Of a DNA stretch of 64,000 bases, positions 33,900-42,573 are shown one piece after another. How positions within the stretch are numbered: position 1 is the first letter of the stretch; every line of letters begins with the position of its first letter. The notes beneath the pieces are model-generated. The model had not been told where the DNA came from. It was given only the letters and a program-made list of their open reading frames with translations, and did no database searches. The stretch is taken from positions 62,001 through 126,000 of the forward strand of contig JAAHFP010000013.1 of the NCBI GenBank assembly GCA_010672925.1, given 5' to 3'. Both the position numbers and the translations under genes were made by a program. The stretch comes from Symploca sp. SIO1C2 (GTDB taxonomy: Bacteria > Cyanobacteriota > Cyanobacteriia > Cyanobacteriales > Coleofasciculaceae).

Positions 33900-33908
33900 A
33901 ATTTAGAA
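33888..33908. repeat. Heptamer array TTTAGAA x3 providing a stop codon
   Basis: Three perfect units; TAG at 33897-33899 inside the second unit is the stop codon of the upstream gene. Confidence 0.95.
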
Positions 33909-33941
33909 TTGGGAATTGGGAATTGAGAATTGGCAACAGAA

Positions 33942-35279
33942 ATGAGCAATACAGAACAACCGGTAACCAATAACTCCGATGGTTTTGATCTTCACAAACC
34001 TCCGCAGCAGTCACTAATCGATACCTGTGTTCACTGCGGCTTTTGTCTGTCAACTTGTCCTAGTTACCGAGTAATTGGTAAAGAGATGGATTCTCCTAGA
34101 GGAAGAATTTATCTTATGGATGCCATCAATCGAGGAGAGGCTCCTTTAGCAGAAGCCACAACCCAACATTTTGATTCTTGCTTGGGATGTTTGGCTTGTG
34201 TTACTACTTGTCCCTCAGGAGTTCAGTATGACAAGCTGATTTCTTCTACTCGTCATCAGGTTGAGCGTAATCAGCCCCGCAGTTTGCCAGACTATTTGCT
34301 CAGAACCCTGATTTTTAATCTCTTCCCTTATCCGAAGAGGTTGCGTTTTCTCCTAGCTCCCCTCTATCTTTATCAAAAATCAGGAGCACAGAAACTAATT
34401 CGTGCCACTGGCTTGTTAAAGCAGGTATTTCCCAACTTGGCAGCAATGGATTCCGTTTTACCGGAAATTACCCTGAACTCTTTCCGCCATGATTTGCCTG
34501 ATGTGATTCCTGCTCAAGGCAAGAAACGCTATCGTGTGGGTATGATCCTCGGCTGCGTGCAGCGGTTATTTTTCTCCCCAGTCAATGAAGCAACAGTGCG
34601 AGTGTTAACGGCCAATGGTTGTGAAGTGGTTATTCCCAAAACTCAGGGTTGTTGTGCTGCACTGCCAGAACATCAGGGACAAACTAAACAAGCTCAAACT
34701 TTAGCACGGCAAATGATTGATAGTTTTGCCGGTACAGGTGTGGAGGCAATAATTATCAATGCTGCTGGTTGTGGACATACCTTAAAGGAATATGGTCATA
34801 TCCTCGAAGATGACCCAGAGTATAGAGATAAAGCTAGGGAATTCGCTGCTCAGGCGAGGGATGCTCAGGAATTTTTGGCAGCAGTGGGACTGACGGCGCA
34901 GCTTTCACCCCTAACAGATGAAGAACTAACGATAGTCTATCAAGATGCCTGTCATCTGTTGCATGGACAAAAAATTTCCGTACAACCCCGGCAACTACTG
35001 CGGCAAATTCCGGGGGTCAAGTTGCGGGAACCAATAGATGCAGCTTTATGTTGTGGTAGTGCCGGGGTTTACAATCTCTTGCAACCGGGAGTTGCAGATG
35101 AGTTGGGACAACAAAAGGTAGAAAATTTACTCAATACAGGAGCGGATTTGATTGCCTCTGCTAATCCTGGTTGTTCTTTGCAAATTAAGAAGCATTTGCG
35201 GTTGCAAGGAAAGGAAATTACTTTAATGCATCCGATGGAGTTGTTAGATTACTCGATTCGGGGAGTTAAGTTAACATAA
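33942..35279 (+). CDS. glcF: GlcF-like (Fe-S)-binding oxidoreductase subunit
   Basis: 445 residues. Two [4Fe-4S] motifs are at the N-terminus, CVHCGFCLSTCP (about 29-40) and CLGCLACVTTCP (about 80-91), followed by two cysteine-rich CCG-type domains (ILGCVQR ... CCAALPEHQG; ACHLLHGQ ... CCGSAGVYNL). This is the architecture of the glycolate dehydrogenase iron-sulfur subunit GlcF, which passes electrons from GlcD toward quinone in photorespiratory glycolate oxidation. GlcD/E are not adjacent, so GlcF versus another CCG-domain protein is inferred. The ATG at 33942 is preferred to the upstream TTG at 33930. It converges on the UbiB-family gene. Confidence 0.85.
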   Translation: MSNTEQPVTNNSDGFDLHKPPQQSLIDTCVHCGFCLSTCPSYRVIGKEMDSPRGRIYLMDAINRGEAPLAEATTQHFDSCLGCLACVTTCPSGVQYDKLISSTRHQVERNQPRSLPDYLLRTLIFNLFPYPKRLRFLLAPLYLYQKSGAQKLIRATGLLKQVFPNLAAMDSVLPEITLNSFRHDLPDVIPAQGKKRYRVGMILGCVQRLFFSPVNEATVRVLTANGCEVVIPKTQGCCAALPEHQGQTKQAQTLARQMIDSFAGTGVEAIIINAAGCGHTLKEYGHILEDDPEYRDKAREFAAQARDAQEFLAAVGLTAQLSPLTDEELTIVYQDACHLLHGQKISVQPRQLLRQIPGVKLREPIDAALCCGSAGVYNLLQPGVADELGQQKVENLLNTGADLIASANPGCSLQIKKHLRLQGKEITLMHPMELLDYSIRGVKLT

Positions 35280-35308
35280 GCATAACTTGCTAAGACTTGT
35301 GGAGATGC

Positions 35309-37105
35309 CTAGTGGCTACCAATTCCTTTATATTCCTTACGCTCCAGAATGGTTGCACAGGCTAATAAAGCCCTAGTCATCGCTACTATCACGACAAGTA
35401 TGCCAACCCACTCTAAGTAGGGCAGGTAGGGTAACTGCTTAGCAAATTCCTCAGCTACTTGAAAGTGAATAGATGTAACTATCTCGAAATAGTGCTGATA
35501 GAGGAATGCATAGAATACGCTCACTGCACTAATCAGTAGTACAAATGACAATGTCCGTAAAAAAACTACCAGTGAAAGGGCAAACTCGTTAGCTGTCAAT
35601 TCAAAAGGGGCTGATTGGTGTCGCAGTTGGGGAAGAATCAGACTATTATATTCTTCAACAGTATCGAAAAACCGGTCTACTGATGCTTTGATACTTTCAG
35701 GTTGCAAACTCTTTTCTGCAGCACGACGATCTGACTGTCTATTGAACTTTCTGATAATCTTTAAAATCTTGAAATCTTCCAAAAGAAACTGAACACAAGC
35801 ATCCAAGGTCAAAAAAGACCTGGTAAGTTTCAGAAATGCCCAATTACTTGGGATACCGTACTCCATAAGTACCTGGGAAAGTTCACCAGTAGCGCTACCC
35901 AAAGATTTCTCCTTAAAACTCAGTCCTTTAAGCTCACTTTTGGCAACCCAAGCATCAAGTGCACTGGCCATTTTTTCTCGCACTGTCGGCAGATTGGCCT
36001 TAGGAATATCTGTACCCAACCGAATAATATAGTCACAAGCTGTGGCCAGATCTCCAGATGATATGGCATTCGTATAGTTTTGGTAGATAGTCCTCAAACT
36101 TTTGTCTAGGGAACCAACACTACCCATGTCGATCAATACAAATTTGCTATTGCGCAATAGCATTATATTACCTGGATGTAGATCAGCATGGTACAAATTA
36201 TCTTCAAATATTTGTCGATATAAGGATATATATAATTGTTCGCCTACCTTGTCAGGGTCTACGTTGTTTTCTTCTTTCCATTGCTCTAGTTTGGCAGGAT
36301 CGCTTTGATAAACCTTGATGTAGTCAGACATCAGTACAGCATTAATATACTCCATGACTAAAACTTTGGGTTTGGTATATTTGTCATAGACTTTTGGAAC
36401 GTATACTTTATGCTCTTTGAGTGTCTTTTTAATACGACGGGCGTTGGAAGCCTCATAGCGATAATCTAACTCCTCTTTAAATATTCTCTCTAGCTCCACA
36501 ACTGCTTCATTCAAGCGCAAATAATTAAGAATATTGAAAGTTTTCAACAGGTTGACTAGAACTTTAATCAAATCCAAATCCCGCTGAAAAGCCTGATCCA
36601 AACCTGGACGCTGGACTTTAACTATTACGGGACTTTTTTGATTGCGCAAAACAGCAGTATGAATTTGAGCGATAGAAGCTGCTGCTAAGGGTTCCTCATC
36701 AAACTCATCAAAAATTTTCTCCAGAGGAACCCCATATGCTGACTCAATAGTTGAGCGGACTATCTCCATAGGAAATCCCAGTGCACCATACTGTAGACGG
36801 CTTAATTCATCACAAATTTCCTCACTAAAAACGTCACTTCGCACTGCTAGTAACTGGCCTGTTTTTACCCAAAAACCACCAAATTCTTCAAAGAGTTCCC
36901 GTAGTTCGGTTGCTGTTTTTTGCTTATCTGGTTTGTTAGTTATTCTACGCCATTGTACCCTTAACAAATAAAGAACAAATCTCCAAATAATATAAGTAAT
37001 TGAAAAGCGAGAACTATCAAGTTCATCTACAACAGGAACTTTTTTTCGCTCCTTTTTTTCCACTAGTGGTGTAGGGATATCTTTTTTATTGAGCATAAAT
37101 GTCAT
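35309..37105 (-). CDS. ABC1/AarF/UbiB family atypical kinase
   Basis: 598 residues. The family signature motifs are present: the KxGQ motif (WVKTGQLLAVRSDVF, about 75-89), the alanine-rich loop (PLAAASIAQIHTAVL), HADLHPGN (catalytic loop, about 308-315) and LIDMGSVG in place of DFG. Two hydrophobic helices lie near the C-terminus (about 505-525 and 560-580). These proteins are ATPases or kinases implicated in prenylquinone metabolism and in chloroplasts in lipid and tocopherol homeostasis. Cyanobacteria carry several. It stands alone, convergent with the glcF-like gene. Confidence 0.92.
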   Translation of the reverse strand: MTFMLNKKDIPTPLVEKKERKKVPVVDELDSSRFSITYIIWRFVLYLLRVQWRRITNKPDKQKTATELRELFEEFGGFWVKTGQLLAVRSDVFSEEICDELSRLQYGALGFPMEIVRSTIESAYGVPLEKIFDEFDEEPLAAASIAQIHTAVLRNQKSPVIVKVQRPGLDQAFQRDLDLIKVLVNLLKTFNILNYLRLNEAVVELERIFKEELDYRYEASNARRIKKTLKEHKVYVPKVYDKYTKPKVLVMEYINAVLMSDYIKVYQSDPAKLEQWKEENNVDPDKVGEQLYISLYRQIFEDNLYHADLHPGNIMLLRNSKFVLIDMGSVGSLDKSLRTIYQNYTNAISSGDLATACDYIIRLGTDIPKANLPTVREKMASALDAWVAKSELKGLSFKEKSLGSATGELSQVLMEYGIPSNWAFLKLTRSFLTLDACVQFLLEDFKILKIIRKFNRQSDRRAAEKSLQPESIKASVDRFFDTVEEYNSLILPQLRHQSAPFELTANEFALSLVVFLRTLSFVLLISAVSVFYAFLYQHYFEIVTSIHFQVAEEFAKQLPYLPYLEWVGILVVIVAMTRALLACATILERKEYKGIGSH

Positions 37106-37230
37106 TCAGGAGGGTTAAATATTCTTAATGCTGCACCTAGTGCAGCATTGTAGCAATAATTAAAACAGTTATAAATTTCCCTGTTTTCTTGTCTCTCTTA
37201 AGCTAGTCACAAACTTTTGCTAAGCGGTTA

Positions 37231-38436
37231 CTAGTTTGTGAGGAATGTCTCAGCATTCAAGAGCCCTGATTCAGGATTACTAGTATTCAAGGGTTTTGAG
37301 TCAGGATTGATAATCTTCAGAATATCTGAAGCCACCCGTGACCAACCAAAATACTTTTCACTAAGCTGACGTCCATTCCAACCCATATCTGCTGCCAGTT
37401 TTGGATCAGACAGAAGGTAATTGATGTGAGTTGCAAAGGCATCGGGATTTTGGTAGTCTTTGACTAAAAGACCATTTTTTCCTGGGATAATTACTTCGGG
37501 GTTGCCACCTCGTGCAGTTGTAATGATACCTAGACCCGTCGCCATCGCTTCGTAGTGAACTCTTGCTAAAGGCTCCTGCCATTGGGAACTACAGACAAAG
37601 ATATCTCCTAAGAGAAAGTAATCTTGGACTTGATCTGGTGAAATGAAACCAGTTAAGCGCACAGCATCACCCAATTTTTTGGCTTTCTTCCTCAGCTGAT
37701 GAACGTATTTAGTCTCTTCATTTTTCCCGTACCATTTACTACCAACCAGCAGAAGTACCGCAGACGGATGTTGCTCAATTACTTGAGTAAATGCCCTCAA
37801 CAGAATATCAGGCCCTTTTTTTTCGCTTAGGCGTCCCACATAAAGTACTATCTTTTTACCTTCCCAGCCATACTCAGCCAGCAGGGTTGCTCGACGCTCA
37901 ACGGCTCCCGATGTCCATCGTGGTTGAAAGCGCTCTAGATCAACTCCTGCATACACAGGATTTAGTTTATCTTGGTACTCAGGAAAACGCTCGGCAATAC
38001 CATCGGCAATAAATTTGCTAACTGTGACTACCGCTTCAACTCTTTCTAGACATTTCCGAGCAACATCATCATCGATCTTATGGGGAAGAAACATTTCATT
38101 GTGCATACTCAGAAGGAAATGACTCTTCGGAGCTGCATCTGCCACCAGAGGTAAATATTTGGGGCGATTGTAGAAAATAACCCAATCAAACGTTTCCCCT
38201 GCAACAAACTCTGCTGCTGCTTGATAGTAGGCTAAAGAATCGCCAGGAGGAAACCGCTCGTAACGTATACCATCCCGTACTTCACGATCAGGCAAATTTG
38301 GATCAGTTACAGAAAAGACTGTAATTTCGTGCTCTCGGCTCAAATGAGGCAAGATTCCGTCAATATAAGTTTGAATTGCTCCACCTCGTACACAAGGGAC
38401 TGGCAACTTTTCTGTACAAACTAATAGTATCTTCAC
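37231..38436 (-). CDS. Glycosyltransferase family 4
   Basis: 401 residues with GT-B fold. N-lobe start MKILLVCTEKLPVPCVRGGAIQ with the glycine-rich loop, central VSKFIADGIAERFP and NPVYAGVDLERFQP, donor-lobe VLYVGRLSEKKGPDILLRAF, and the E-x7-E motif in SSQWQEPLARVHYEAMATG. It is a complete, retaining nucleotide-sugar enzyme of the type seen in cell-surface polysaccharide synthesis. The sugar is not predictable. It is divergent from the 38767 gene across a 330-bp gap. Confidence 0.9.
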   Translation of the reverse strand: MKILLVCTEKLPVPCVRGGAIQTYIDGILPHLSREHEITVFSVTDPNLPDREVRDGIRYERFPPGDSLAYYQAAAEFVAGETFDWVIFYNRPKYLPLVADAAPKSHFLLSMHNEMFLPHKIDDDVARKCLERVEAVVTVSKFIADGIAERFPEYQDKLNPVYAGVDLERFQPRWTSGAVERRATLLAEYGWEGKKIVLYVGRLSEKKGPDILLRAFTQVIEQHPSAVLLLVGSKWYGKNEETKYVHQLRKKAKKLGDAVRLTGFISPDQVQDYFLLGDIFVCSSQWQEPLARVHYEAMATGLGIITTARGGNPEVIIPGKNGLLVKDYQNPDAFATHINYLLSDPKLAADMGWNGRQLSEKYFGWSRVASDILKIINPDSKPLNTSNPESGLLNAETFLTN

Positions 38437-38766
38437 GTTATTGATTCGACCTCATAGCATTGCTAAGCGCGATTAAAAAATAACACAAATTAGTGTCAGT
38501 AATCTCATAAGTTCTATATTTTCTCTTTGAAATTTCTCTGTTCAAATGCAATCAAAGGGGTGTAACCTTTACAAGCGGAGGGATTGATGAATTTATTAAT
38601 CATTTATTAGGATTTTTTTTGGTCATCATTTAGCAATAATGTGGTAAAATTTATTGCTTTGCATCTAAACCTCCTGCCTTCAGAGCGCTAGTGATGGTAA
38701 GATAACCAAGGTTTAGATACATTGATATACATCGTGTTCTGAAAATAATCCCCCCAAAATTTTTTC
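38437..38766. promoter_or_regulatory. 330-bp divergent intergenic region with hairpin
   Basis: ATCTAAACCT (38663-38672) and AGGTTTAGAT (38709-38718) form a perfect 10-bp inverted repeat (14 of 16 with flanks) with a 36-nt loop in the leader side of the 38767 gene. The region must also hold the promoters of the two divergent genes. The rest is AT-rich with no gene seen. Confidence 0.6.
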
Positions 38767-39942
38767 ATGGTTTTTTCTGGAACTTTTCGTCACCTTAGGT
38801 TGAGCTGCCTCATCTGTTTGCCTTTCACAACGGCTTTAGCCCTGCTGCCGCTAGCCCAGGCTCAAGAGCCTAATTCTGCTACTCCAGAAGATGCCAGTGA
38901 AATTCAGTTAGAGCCGACTGAACCCTTCCTAATTCCAGAAGCTGACTCTGGATTGGAACCAGAAGTGATAGAACCAGCAAATCTGCGACCTTTGACTCAG
39001 GAAAATAGCCTTCTGAGCTTGGCAGGAGGAAAACGCTTGGTAGCAGAAGCCAGCTTGGAGATTGAAGCCAAAGACTATAATTCAGCTGCCCCTAAACTTA
39101 AGCAAGCTCGTCAAATTTTCAATCAACTGTCTAATTTTTATCAGCAGCTGGCGGGAACTTTTTCCGGAATTGACAATCGTATTGTTGAGGAACAACGGCA
39201 GAAAGCCTTGGCAACTGCTGAAATGCGGGACGAAGCAACTTATCAACTAGCTTTGGTGCATCGAGCCCAAAATAAACCAGAACTCTCTGTACCTTTATTA
39301 GTGCAAATTGTCAGTTCTCAAAATCCCACCCGTGAATTGGGAAAGAAAGCTTACCAACAGTTATTTGAGCTAGGATTTACGGAAGTTTCTGCAACTCCAG
39401 CTGCGGTGGATGGATCTGAGCCAGAGGTGATAGAGCCCCAAACGCCACGACCTTTGCTCCAGGAGGACAGCCTTCTAAGTTTACCGGGAGGTAGACGCTT
39501 GATCAGAGAAGCCAGTTTTGCGATTGATGGGGAAGACTATAATTTAGCTGCGACCAAACTACAACAAGGACGCCAAGTTTTTAACCAACTGTCCAATTTT
39601 TACCAACAGCTAGCTGACAGTTTTTCGGGAATTAATAACGAGATTGCCAGTGAACAACGGCAGAAAGCTCTAGAAACTGCTGAGGGTAGAGATGAAGCAA
39701 CTTATCAGCTTGCCCTAGTACATCGAGCTCAAAATAAGCCAGAGCTATCTGTACCATTGTTAATTCAAATCGTTCGTTCTCAAAATCCCACCCGTGAACT
39801 AGGAAAGAAAGCTTACCAGCAGTTATTTGAACTAGGGTTTGTCGATTTTCCCTATCCTAGACCTCCTGCTAGTCAGTCGAACAACTCTTTGATTGTCCCT
39901 AGTGCAAGAAAGCAGTTCGGCGAAGCCGTTGCCGCAGGCTAG
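38767..39942 (+). CDS. Secreted protein with 141-residue internal duplication
   Basis: 391 residues. A signal peptide (about 1-32, ending PLAQAQ) marks export. Residues 64-204 and 218-358 are near-identical copies (EPEVIEP ... LRPL, then QIFNQLSNFYQQLA, RDEATYQLALVHRAQNKPELSVPLL, NPTRELGKKAYQQLFELGF), and the similarity is also strong at DNA level, so the duplication is recent or homogenised. Each copy is helical and TPR-like. The last residues (QFGEAVAAG) are read from a 'cggcgaagccgttgccgcagg' dispersed repeat, so the natural C-terminus may be shorter. I do not recognise a function. Confidence 0.7.
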   Translation: MVFSGTFRHLRLSCLICLPFTTALALLPLAQAQEPNSATPEDASEIQLEPTEPFLIPEADSGLEPEVIEPANLRPLTQENSLLSLAGGKRLVAEASLEIEAKDYNSAAPKLKQARQIFNQLSNFYQQLAGTFSGIDNRIVEEQRQKALATAEMRDEATYQLALVHRAQNKPELSVPLLVQIVSSQNPTRELGKKAYQQLFELGFTEVSATPAAVDGSEPEVIEPQTPRPLLQEDSLLSLPGGRRLIREASFAIDGEDYNLAATKLQQGRQVFNQLSNFYQQLADSFSGINNEIASEQRQKALETAEGRDEATYQLALVHRAQNKPELSVPLLIQIVRSQNPTRELGKKAYQQLFELGFVDFPYPRPPASQSNNSLIVPSARKQFGEAVAAG

Positions 39943-40063
39943 GCAGGAGGCAGGAGGCAGGAAGGAAGAAAGCTTGGAAGGGAAGCTTTTTCATCTTTTT
40001 TAACTGGCGGGTTATTTTAGCCGCGCTGCACTAGTAGTTAAATTAGCATCAACCGCTAGAAAC

Positions 40064-40094
40064 CCCACGTCTCAACCCGTAGGGTCAGCGTGGG
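40064..40094 (+). mobile_element. Left-end hairpin of the TnpB element
   Basis: CCCACG and CGTGGG pair around a loop with ACCC GT AGGGT. The same orientation and loop type (ACCC..AGGG) occur in the right-end hairpin at 41375-41403. Matching subterminal palindromes at both ends are expected for IS200/IS605-type elements. Confidence 0.65.
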
Positions 40095-40160
40095 ATGAAT
40101 GGCGGACAGCTGATGAGATAAACCCTTGATAGTAATTGCCATTAATTGTATCCTTAAGAA

Positions 40161-40168
40161 GGAGGTGA
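40161..40168 (+). promoter_or_regulatory. Ribosome binding site of tnpB
   Basis: GGAGGTGA with 6 nt to the ATG at 40175, unusually strong compared with most genes in the window. Confidence 0.8.
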
Positions 40169-40174
40169 TGAACC

Positions 40175-41392
40175 ATGAGGATAGCCTATCAATACAAATT
40201 GCGTCCATCTCGGCAACAAACAGCTAAAATTGACAGATGGTTATCAATGTTGTGCGCTCAATACAATTATTTACTAGCGGATAGATTTAACTGGTATGAG
40301 CAAAATCGCTCACCGGTAAATGCCTGTCCTTTGGTGTGTCACCTACCAGAACTCAGGGTTAATCCCGATTATTACTCTCAAAAGAAAACTTTACCTCAGT
40401 TAAAGAAAGATAGACCTTGGTACAAAGATATTTATTCTCAAGTTTTACAGGATGTAGTCAAGAGAGTTAAGCTAACTTTTGAGAGATTTTTAAAGGGAGA
40501 TAGTAACGGAACAAGAAGTGGTAGACCTAGGTTCAAACCACTGAGCCGTTACAGAACCTTTACTTATCCTCAAGCTAAGCAAGACTGCCTACAAGGTAAG
40601 AAAATCAACCTTCCTAAACTAGGCAAGATAAAGGTCATAGTACACCGTCCCATACCTGAGGGGTTCACAATCAAGACGGTTTCTATCAGTAAAAAAGCTG
40701 ACGGTTTTTACGTCACACTGTCACTCGAAGACAATACTGTACCGGAAATTAAGACAGATATCAATCCTCAATCAATAACGGGGATTGATGTAGGCTTGAA
40801 AGATTTTTTAACAACTTCCAATAATGAGACAGTTTCGATTCCTCAACACTACCGCAAAGCACAAAAAAGGTTGCGACTTATTCAAAAAAAGGTGTCGCGA
40901 CGCCAAAAGGGTGGTAATCGTAGACTCAAGGGAATTAAACTGTTGGCTAAACAGCACAAAAAAGTAGCTGATAAGCGTAAAGATTTTCACTTCAAAACCG
41001 CCAATCAATTGCTGTCAAAATATGATGTGATTGCTCATGAAAAGTTAAACATCAAAGGTCTTGCTCGTACCAAGTTGGCTAAGTCTGTGTTGGATGCAGG
41101 GTGGTCAAACTTTCTGTCGATATTGACAAACAAAGCCGAAAAAGCTGGTTTGTTAGTTGTCCCAGTAAGTGCTCGAAATACCACACAAGACTGTTCGAGT
41201 TGTGGAGAGAAAGTACCGAAAAAGCTGCATGTTCGCTGGCACAACTGTCCCCATTGTGGGTGCAGTCTAGATCGTGATCACAATGCAGCGCTCAATATCA
41301 AAAATAGAGCGGTGGGGCATCCCGTTCTTAAAGCTCAGTTAATGTCCGACGGAATGCCGGGAGTCGCTGAGAAGCCCACACTTACCCGATAG
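40175..41392 (+). CDS. tnpB: RNA-guided endonuclease TnpB (IS200/IS605 family)
   Basis: 405 residues, full length. The RuvC residues are all present: Asp205 (TGIDVG), Glu289 ([10 protein letters not shown]), Asp368 ([11 protein letters not shown]). A zinc ribbon lies between the last two (Cys340, Cys343, Cys358, Cys361). TnpB is an RNA-guided nuclease that cuts DNA at an element-adjacent motif with a guide RNA from the element's right end, and is the ancestor of Cas12. There is no TnpA transposase, so the element is solitary and may move only with TnpA in trans. It lies between the duplicated-repeat gene and bolA. Confidence 0.95.
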   Translation: MRIAYQYKLRPSRQQTAKIDRWLSMLCAQYNYLLADRFNWYEQNRSPVNACPLVCHLPELRVNPDYYSQKKTLPQLKKDRPWYKDIYSQVLQDVVKRVKLTFERFLKGDSNGTRSGRPRFKPLSRYRTFTYPQAKQDCLQGKKINLPKLGKIKVIVHRPIPEGFTIKTVSISKKADGFYVTLSLEDNTVPEIKTDINPQSITGIDVGLKDFLTTSNNETVSIPQHYRKAQKRLRLIQKKVSRRQKGGNRRLKGIKLLAKQHKKVADKRKDFHFKTANQLLSKYDVIAHEKLNIKGLARTKLAKSVLDAGWSNFLSILTNKAEKAGLLVVPVSARNTTQDCSSCGEKVPKKLHVRWHNCPHCGCSLDRDHNAALNIKNRAVGHPVLKAQLMSDGMPGVAEKPTLTR

Positions 41393-41413
41393 GGAAGTGT
41401 GGGAGTATGTCAC
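41375..41413 (+). ncRNA. Right end / predicted omega-RNA 3' end of the TnpB element
   Basis: CCCACACTT and AAGTGTGGG form a perfect 9-bp stem with an inner CCC/GGG pair (41375-41403), overlapping the tnpB stop codon, then GAGTATGTCAC. In known TnpB systems the reRNA/omega-RNA comes from this 3' region and its guide is the sequence just past the element end, here starting at about 41414. The hairpin is seen; the RNA and exact end are inferred. Confidence 0.6.
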
Positions 41414-41445
41414 AATTAGAAATTAAAAGGGAAACCGGAGTTTAA

Positions 41446-41703
41446 ATGTATAGTACACAGCAAGTTGAGGAAATGATCAAGACCGAGTTGCCAGATGCTC
41501 AGGTAATGGTGCAGGATTTAGGCGGTGGTGATCATTTGCAAGCAATTGTTATTTCTTCTGAGTTTGAAGGCAAAACCTTAGTAAAGCAGCATCAGCTAGT
41601 TTACGCAGCAGTGCAGGAAGCTATGGCAACAGAAGCAATTCACGCCTTGGCTTTGAAAACGTATACCCCTGAAGCTTGGAAGGCTAGTAGTCAGACTGCT
41701 TAG
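41446..41703 (+). CDS. BolA family protein
   Basis: 85 residues, normal for BolA. It has the class II KH-like fold pattern: [53 protein letters not shown], with the conserved His30 and His49. BolA proteins bind monothiol glutaredoxins through a shared [2Fe-2S] cluster. The next gene, 78 bp downstream, encodes such a glutaredoxin, so the two are likely one operon for iron-sulfur trafficking or redox sensing. The TnpB element ends about 32 bp before the start codon, so the promoter may be within or altered by the element. Confidence 0.92.
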   Translation: MYSTQQVEEMIKTELPDAQVMVQDLGGGDHLQAIVISSEFEGKTLVKQHQLVYAAVQEAMATEAIHALALKTYTPEAWKASSQTA

Positions 41704-41781
41704 ATGCCAATCAAGAAAGTTTGCTCTCAACTCGCTACACTAATTTTATCACCGAGATAGCAAGGAAACTTAACTAGAACC

Positions 41782-42105
41782 ATGACTCCAGAACTCAAAG
41801 AACGGATTGACGATTTAACCAAGCAAAATAAGATTTTAGTGTTTATGAAGGGTAGCAAGCTCATGCCCCAGTGTGGTTTTTCCAACCATGTTGTCCAAAT
41901 TTTCAATACTATGGGAGTGCCCTACGAAACAGTAGATGTGCTAGAAGATTGGGATATCCGTCAAGGTATCAAGGAATATTCCAACTGGCCAACGATTCCC
42001 CAAGTCTATATTAACGGTGAATTTGTCGGTGGCTGTGATGTAATGAATGAGTTACATGAAAACGGTGAATTAGAACAAATAGTAGAAGTTGCTCTGGCTT
42101 CTTAA
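41782..42105 (+). CDS. grxD: Monothiol glutaredoxin, Grx4 family
   Basis: 107 residues. The active site CGFS (31-34) and the [18 protein letters not shown] stretch mark the Grx4/GrxD class, which holds a glutathione-bound [2Fe-2S] cluster alone or with BolA. Length is typical. It is next to the BolA gene and is followed by a hairpin. Confidence 0.95.
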   Translation: MTPELKERIDDLTKQNKILVFMKGSKLMPQCGFSNHVVQIFNTMGVPYETVDVLEDWDIRQGIKEYSNWPTIPQVYINGEFVGGCDVMNELHENGELEQIVEVALAS

Positions 42106-42153
42106 TCACTGTTTTCTCAATTGTAGAAAAGCAAAGCATTTAAACTTTAAACT

Positions 42154-42170
42154 CCCCCTTTCCCAGGGGG
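42154..42170 (+). terminator. Hairpin after bolA-grxD
   Basis: CCCCCT TTCCC AGGGGG followed by ATTTATAT, 49 bp past the grxD stop codon. Plausible terminator for the operon. Confidence 0.6.
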
Positions 42171-42205
42171 ATTTATATCAAGTTTGAATAAACAGTTATA
42201 ATTTT

Positions 42206-42300
42206 TTGACTTGAAAGAGACGCGGGGAAGCGGGGATATTGAGACGCTGAGAGAGGGATTTTTATGCATGGGGGTAAAAATTTTTCATAGGGGCTGCCTT
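42206..42300. repeat. Composite dispersed repeat, reverse copy
   Basis: Reverse complement of the 20783-20917 unit: TTGAAAGAGACGCGGGGAAG first, then GAGACGCTGAGAGAGGG, ATGCAT, the GGGTAAAAATTTTTCATA palindrome (42272-42289) and GGGGCTGCC. Confidence 0.8.
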
Positions 42301-42430
42301 ATTGCCACCAAAATATAATTATTCAACCGATAAGCACAGTATAGGGCAGTCTTTTGCTTGGTATAAGAGCAAGGTTGATTTACTCTAACAGAATAAAAAT
42401 TAGAATTGATTTTACCCTGACTGGGATATT

Positions 42431-42526
42431 TATAGCAGTCGCCAGGGCGGTTAAGACATTCTTAAGTAAGGCAAGTTAACAAGGGGCTGCCATCCCCTTG
42501 TCCTAATCAACTTGGCGGTTGCTATA
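42431..42526. repeat. 96-bp palindromic element TATAGCAGTCGCC...GGCGGTTGCTATA
   Basis: Terminal inverted repeats TATAGCAGTCGCC / GGCGGTTGCTATA (11 of 13 complementary). Internal CAAGGGG/CCCCTTG stem. About 85% like the copy at 63287; a short version is at 10293. It lies upstream of the Ser/Thr kinase gene at 42574. Confidence 0.85.
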
Positions 42527-42573
42527 GAATACTTTATCCTGATGGTTTAGATATTTTTCTAATTGTAACAACT

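Larger units (their letters stand above)
42106..42573. other. 468-bp gap filled by terminator and two repeat elements
   Basis: Between grxD and the kinase gene. Holds the hairpin at 42154, the composite repeat at 42206 and the palindromic element at 42431. Only about 100 bp is unassigned. No small gene was found. Confidence 0.7.
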
